Source: Dehalococcoidia bacterium (lineage in GTDB: Bacteria; Chloroflexota; Dehalococcoidia; SM23-28-2; RBG-16-64-32). From it: a DNA stretch of 9,232 bases. Shown piece after piece: positions 6,492-9,232 of this stretch. Both the position numbers and the translations under genes were made by a program. The notes beneath the pieces are model-generated. The model had not been told where the DNA came from and did no database searches. It worked only from the letters and a program-made list of their open reading frames with translations. Position 1 is the stretch's first letter, and each line of letters opens with the position of its first letter. The stretch lies in contig JAUYGU010000111.1 of NCBI GenBank assembly GCA_030690405.1, positions 1-9,232 on the forward strand. The letters run 5' to 3'.

Positions 6492-8339
6492 GAAGGCGTC
6501 CAGCACCGCGATCGCGTAGGGCGCCTGCTCGCGGCAGGCGTCGCACTTGATGCACTTCGCCTGGTCGATCCGGTACTTCCCGTTGTCGCGAACCACCGCC
6601 GCCGTCGGGCAGATCGCCTCCGCCTCCGGCAGCCGGTCCGAGTGGTGCAGCACCTCGTAGCGCACCAGCCCGCGGCAGACCTTCGCCGGGCAGCGCTTGT
6701 TGTGCAGGTGCTCGTTCAGCTCCTCCTCGAAGAAGCGGAACATCGACATCACCGCCGTCGGCGCCGCCTGCCCGTGCACGCAGTTGGCGTAGCGCATCGT
6801 GTCCGCCAGCAGCCGCATGATCTCCGGGTCGGAGCTGCGGCCGCGGCCGGTGGCGATCCGCCGCAGGATCTCCAGCAGCCTCCGCGTCCCCGCGAAACAG
6901 GTCGTGCAGCGCCCGCACGACTCGTCCTCCGCGAACCACTCGAAGTAGATCGCCAGGTCCAGGACGCAGTTCGAGTCGTCGATCACGACCAGGCCGCCGG
7001 AGCCCATGAACATCCCCCGCTCGCGGAACGGCTCCGGCTCCAGGGCGATGCCGGCGTCGCTCGCCGGAACGATGCCGGAGAGCGGCCCGCCGGGCTGGAC
7101 CGCCTTGAGGACGCGCCCCTCCGGCGGCCCGCCGCCGGCGCCCATCACCACTTCGCTCATCGGCGTGCCCAGCGGCGCCTCCAGTATGCCCACGCGACGC
7201 ACCTGTCCGGAGAGCGAGAACATCTTCGTCCCCTTGTGCTTCTCCGAGCCGACCGACGCGTACCAGGCGGCCCCGTTGCGCATGATCAGCGGCGCGTTGG
7301 CGTACGACTCCACGTTGTTGACGTTGGACGGCTTGCCGAACACGCCCGCTTGGGCGGGGAACGGCGGCCGGATCTTCGGCATCCCCCGCGACCCCTCGAT
7401 CGACGCTATCAGCCCGGTCTCCTCGCCACAGACGTAGCTGCCCGCACCCCGCACGACCTCTAGGTCGAACGCGAAGCCCGAGCCGAGCACGTTCGCCCCC
7501 AGCAGGCCCCGCTCCCGCGCCTGCTCGATCGCTCTCTCCATCCGCTCGACCGGCAGCGGGTACTCCTCGCGGATGTAGATGTAGCCGTACGATGCGCCGG
7601 TAGCGTAGCCGCCGATGACCATCCCCTCGACGACGAGGTGCGGGTCGCTCTCCATCAGGTTCCGGTTCACGAAGGAGCCCGGATCGCCCTCGTCGGCGTT
7701 GCCGATCATGTACTTGGGCGTGACCGGGGCCGTGCGCAGGAAGTCCCACTTCCGGCCGGTGGGGAAGGCGGCGCCGCCGCGCCCCCACAGGCCGGACTCC
7801 AGCACCTCGGCGATCACCTGCTCGTCGGTCATCGCCAGCGCCTTCGCCAGCCCCTCGTAGCCACCGCGGGCGATATAGTGGTCGATGTTCTCAGGGTCGG
7901 TGACGCCGCAGTTCGCCATCAGCCGGCGCTCCTGCCCGGCGAAGAACTCCAGCGAGCCGAGCGGCGGCACGCCGTCCAGGGACGCGTCCGCCAGGACGGC
8001 CAGGGCGAGCTCCGCGACCGTCCCCCGGCCGGCGACTGCCCCCTCGATGAGCTGTGGCACCTTGTCGGCGGTCAGGTTGCCGTAGAGGACGCCCGGCCGG
8101 CCCGGCCGCCGCACCTCCACCAGCGGCTCCGCATAGCAGAGCCCCCAGCAGCCGGTCACCATCACGTCCGCCTCCAGCCCCTGGGCCGCCAGCTCCGCGC
8201 GAACGGCCGCCAGCGTCTCCAGCGCGCCGGCCACGCGCGAGCAGGTCGTCACGCCGACCTTGATCAGGGGGCGCTGCGGCTCCTCGACCGGCGCCCACGC
8301 CGCCTCGGCGCGCGCCTTCAGCTCCTCGTACGTCGGCAT
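6483..8339 (-). CDS. nuoF: NuoF/HydB-like NADH-binding flavoprotein subunit with terminal Fe-S domains
   Basis: This 618-residue diaphorase subunit takes hydride from NADH via FMN and passes electrons to Fe-S centres. An N-terminal thioredoxin-like [2Fe-2S] domain (about 25-100) has Cys33, Cys64 and Cys68; the usual fourth cysteine is missing. The core shows NCGVTDPENIDHYIARGGY (143-161), GRGGAAFPTG (187-196), GNADEGDPGSF (213-223) and VCGEETGL (303-310). The N3-type [4Fe-4S] cluster ligands are Cys475, Cys478, Cys481 and Cys520. The C-terminus has CPAKVC (550-555) and a ferredoxin domain with Cys577, Cys596, Cys599 and Cys602 only. This layout resembles HydB, HndC or formate dehydrogenase beta subunits more than plain complex I NuoF. 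The ATG lacks a clear Shine-Dalgarno site because a repeat occupies the upstream gap. The stop is also within a repeat. Confidence 0.9.
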   Translation of the reverse strand: MPTYEELKARAEAAWAPVEEPQRPLIKVGVTTCSRVAGALETLAAVRAELAAQGLEADVMVTGCWGLCYAEPLVEVRRPGRPGVLYGNLTADKVPQLIEGAVAGRGTVAELALAVLADASLDGVPPLGSLEFFAGQERRLMANCGVTDPENIDHYIARGGYEGLAKALAMTDEQVIAEVLESGLWGRGGAAFPTGRKWDFLRTAPVTPKYMIGNADEGDPGSFVNRNLMESDPHLVVEGMVIGGYATGASYGYIYIREEYPLPVERMERAIEQARERGLLGANVLGSGFAFDLEVVRGAGSYVCGEETGLIASIEGSRGMPKIRPPFPAQAGVFGKPSNVNNVESYANAPLIMRNGAAWYASVGSEKHKGTKMFSLSGQVRRVGILEAPLGTPMSEVVMGAGGGPPEGRVLKAVQPGGPLSGIVPASDAGIALEPEPFRERGMFMGSGGLVVIDDSNCVLDLAIYFEWFAEDESCGRCTTCFAGTRRLLEILRRIATGRGRSSDPEIMRLLADTMRYANCVHGQAAPTAVMSMFRFFEEELNEHLHNKRCPAKVCRGLVRYEVLHHSDRLPEAEAICPTAAVVRDNGKYRIDQAKCIKCDACREQAPYAIAVLDAFGP

Positions 8340-8348
8340 CGCTGCGCT

Positions 8349-8400
8349 CGTAGGGGCACGCCTTCAGGCCTGCCCCGCAGGGCTAAGCCCTGCGGCTACG
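8349..8400. repeat. 52-bp double-hairpin repeat between nuoE and nuoF
   Basis: The element is bounded by CGTAG (8349-8353) and CTACG (8396-8400). Hairpin one pairs GGGGCA with TGCCCC (8353-8358, 8371-8376) and GCCT with AGGC (8360-8363, 8366-8369), with one C-C mismatch. Hairpin two is the palindrome GCAGGGCT-A-AGCCCTGC (8377-8393). Its right end supplies the nuoE stop TAG (8398-8396). It ends 9 nt before the nuoF start, so it fills nearly the whole spacer and could affect the nuoE:nuoF expression ratio. Confidence 0.75.
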
Positions 8401-8992
8401 ACTCCTCACCCCCCTCCGGAACGCCGGCTGGCTTCTCCTCATCCCCACCGGCCTCACGCTGCGGCCCACCCTTTATTCCCCGCGCCAGCTTGATCGCGTC
8501 GCTGACGGTCAGCGGGCCGAGGTACTTCCCTTCCAGACGCAGCAGCGGCGCCAGGTGGCAGGTGCCGTCGCACTGCACCAGCCGCAGACCGAACGCCCCG
8601 TCGGGCGTGTTCTCGTTCATAACGCAGCCAAGGACGGTCTCCACAACGCGGCGGATGTTTGTCGAGCCCTTCAGCAGGCAGGCGGGACCGCTGCACCACT
8701 CCACCGTAGTCCCCGCCGGCGGCGCGGTGCGTATCTCAGAGTAGAAGTCGAGCGCGCCGTAAAGCATCGACGGCGTCGTCCGGAACTGGCCAGCGAGGAC
8801 CGGGATCGCCTCCTTGGGCACGTAGCCGTACTCGTGCTGGATGCGGTGGAAGGCGGTCAGGAGATCGGCGCTGTCGGACGACAGGCCGGCCGTCAGCTCG
8901 CGCACCTTCGCCGCCAGCTCGGTATCGTCCGGCGGGGTATCGATTGCTGTGTAGCGAGAGGAGTGCGGTGGTCCGGCGGTGATCTTGGTCAT
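8396..8992 (-). CDS. nuoE: NuoE-like thioredoxin-fold [2Fe-2S] subunit
   Basis: This 198-residue 24-kDa-type subunit is the electron acceptor/partner of the NuoF flavoprotein in NAD(H)-linked complexes. The helical N-terminal part has IQHEYGYVPKEAIPVLA (51-67). The thioredoxin-like domain binds [2Fe-2S] through Cys100 and Cys105 (WCSGPACLLKGS) and Cys141 and Cys145 (QCDGTCHLAP), the canonical C-x4-C and C-x3-C pattern. A Gly/Glu/Pro-rich tail (175-198) runs into the repeat that provides the stop codon. The tail may be an extension created by that insertion. The ATG at 8992 is the only plausible start and has no strong Shine-Dalgarno site. It lies directly upstream of nuoF on the same strand. 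Complex I, hydrogenase or formate dehydrogenase membership cannot be decided from this window. Confidence 0.92.
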   Translation of the reverse strand: MTKITAGPPHSSRYTAIDTPPDDTELAAKVRELTAGLSSDSADLLTAFHRIQHEYGYVPKEAIPVLAGQFRTTPSMLYGALDFYSEIRTAPPAGTTVEWCSGPACLLKGSTNIRRVVETVLGCVMNENTPDGAFGLRLVQCDGTCHLAPLLRLEGKYLGPLTVSDAIKLARGIKGGPQREAGGDEEKPAGVPEGGEES

Positions 8993-9019
8993 GCTCTGGC
9001 CGCGCTGTTCAGCGGTTCG

Positions 9020-9048
9020 ATTCTAGATGCGGGTCGACTTTGTGTCAG
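9020..9048 (-). promoter_or_regulatory. Sigma70-like promoter of nuoEF
   Basis: On the minus strand CTGACA (9048-9043) is followed after 17 nt by TAGAAT (9025-9020). The start is expected near 9013, giving a leader of about 20 nt before the nuoE ATG. The -10 shares the block CTAGAATCG with the acyl-CoA synthetase and mutL promoters. Confidence 0.6.
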
Positions 9049-9056
9049 GCTTCACA
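9041..9056. promoter_or_regulatory. CRP/FNR-like palindrome overlapping the nuoEF -35 box
   Basis: TGTGT-CAGGCT-TCACA matches the CRP consensus TGTGA-N6-TCACA at 9 of 10 half-site positions. It covers the -35 hexamer, with its centre roughly 35 nt upstream of the predicted transcription start. That placement suits repression better than classical class II activation. The regulator is not in the window. Confidence 0.35.
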
Positions 9057-9113
9057 CATGATACACAGGCCACATTCGGCGGGCAAGGCCGATACCCCCG
9101 CAGGAAACGTCGT

Positions 9114-9147
9114 CCTACAGGCACAGCGCGCGCCCGCAGCCTGTAGG
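9114..9147. repeat. 9-bp inverted repeat upstream of nuoE, overlapping hairpin copy D
   Basis: CCTACAGGC (9114-9122) is exactly complementary to GCCTGTAGG (9139-9147) with a 16-nt spacer. Its right arm is the GTAGG start of the following hairpin repeat. The adjacent AGGCACAG (9119-9126) is also complementary to CTGTGCCT (9158-9165), so alternative folds are possible. Confidence 0.5.
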
Positions 9148-9170
9148 GGCAGGCCCCCTGTGCCTGCCCT
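9141..9170 (+). repeat. Hairpin repeat, copy D, with compensated stem changes
   Basis: This copy has the same layout as those at 1874 and 2016: GTAGGGGC at the left, loop CCCCTGT and a closing GCCC. The stem is GGGCAGGC (9147-9154) with GCCTGCCC (9162-9169). Compared with copies A and B, the inner base pairs differ but pairing is kept. It sits 23 nt from the likely stop of the gene at the right edge, on that gene's 3' side. Confidence 0.65.
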
Positions 9171-9192
9171 CCACTGGTCCAAGCCAGGGTGG

Positions 9193-9232
9193 CTACCGCA
9201 GCGCGAAATCGCTCAGCGGGAACCGCCGCACG
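9193..9232 (-). CDS. Possible 3' end of a gene cut by the right edge
   Basis: Reading the minus strand from the edge gives the tail VRRFPLSDFALR followed by TAG (9195-9193). The orientation matches nuoE, and a GTAGGGG repeat follows, as after other genes here. A stop-free stretch of only 12 codons is weak evidence, and the family cannot be identified. If real, it is about 200 nt upstream of nuoE and probably in a separate transcript. Confidence 0.35.
   Translation of the reverse strand, partial: VRRFPLSDFALR

Noticed and set aside
6451..7788. Minus-strand 445-codon frame overlapping nuoF
   Set aside because: It is a shifted frame of nuoF with Arg/Gly/Ala-rich composition. The NuoF frame contains all the expected motifs.
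9014..9025. tRNA T-arm-like GGTTCGATTC upstream of nuoE
   Set aside because: The flanking bases do not form the 5-bp T-stem, and no acceptor or anticodon arms can be found. The sequence is better explained as the complement of the CTAGAATCG promoter block.

Overview
The window is GC-rich bacterial chromosome with closely spaced genes. It suggests a free-living bacterium with MutH-independent mismatch repair and a flavin/iron-sulfur NAD(H) module. A mutS-mutL pair argues against most Actinobacteria. The short GTAGGGGC-type hairpin repeats resemble those I associate with Chloroflexota, but this placement is an inference of low confidence.

Layout, left to right. Positions 1-370 are a divergent intergenic region. 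It holds a leftward sigma70-like promoter, a perfect 15-bp stem hairpin, a rightward promoter (TTGACC, 18 nt, TAGAAT) and a structured leader ending at a Shine-Dalgarno sequence. The + strand gene 371-1879 encodes the CoA-binding/ligase half of an ADP-forming acyl-CoA synthetase. It has no ATP-grasp partner in view. It converges on mutL, and the 178-nt gap is almost entirely hairpin repeats, including two identical 30-nt copies. On the - strand, read right to left, come nuoE (8992-8396), nuoF (8339-6483), mutS (6402-3820) and mutL (3758-2058). At the right edge, 9193-9232 may be the last 12 codons of another - strand gene.

How the genes work together. NuoE and the 618-residue NuoF-like protein form the NADH-oxidising (diaphorase) module of a complex I-like, hydrogenase-like or formate dehydrogenase-like enzyme. 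The catalytic or quinone-side partner is not in the window. MutS recognises mismatches and MutL nicks DNA. Both carry sliding-clamp binding motifs, and MutL has the endonuclease metal-binding motif, so together they form the clamp-directed repair system used without MutH. A TATAAT box between nuoF and mutS suggests that mutSL is transcribed separately from nuoEF.

Most notable: (1) a GTAGGGG-ended repeat family whose TAG is the stop codon of four genes, in a window where all six visible stops are TAG; (2) a NuoF C-terminal ferredoxin domain that has lost exactly the four cysteines of one [4Fe-4S] cluster and kept the four of the other; (3) a branched leader RNA fold ahead of the acyl-CoA synthetase gene; (4) a shared CTAGAATCG -10 block at several promoters.
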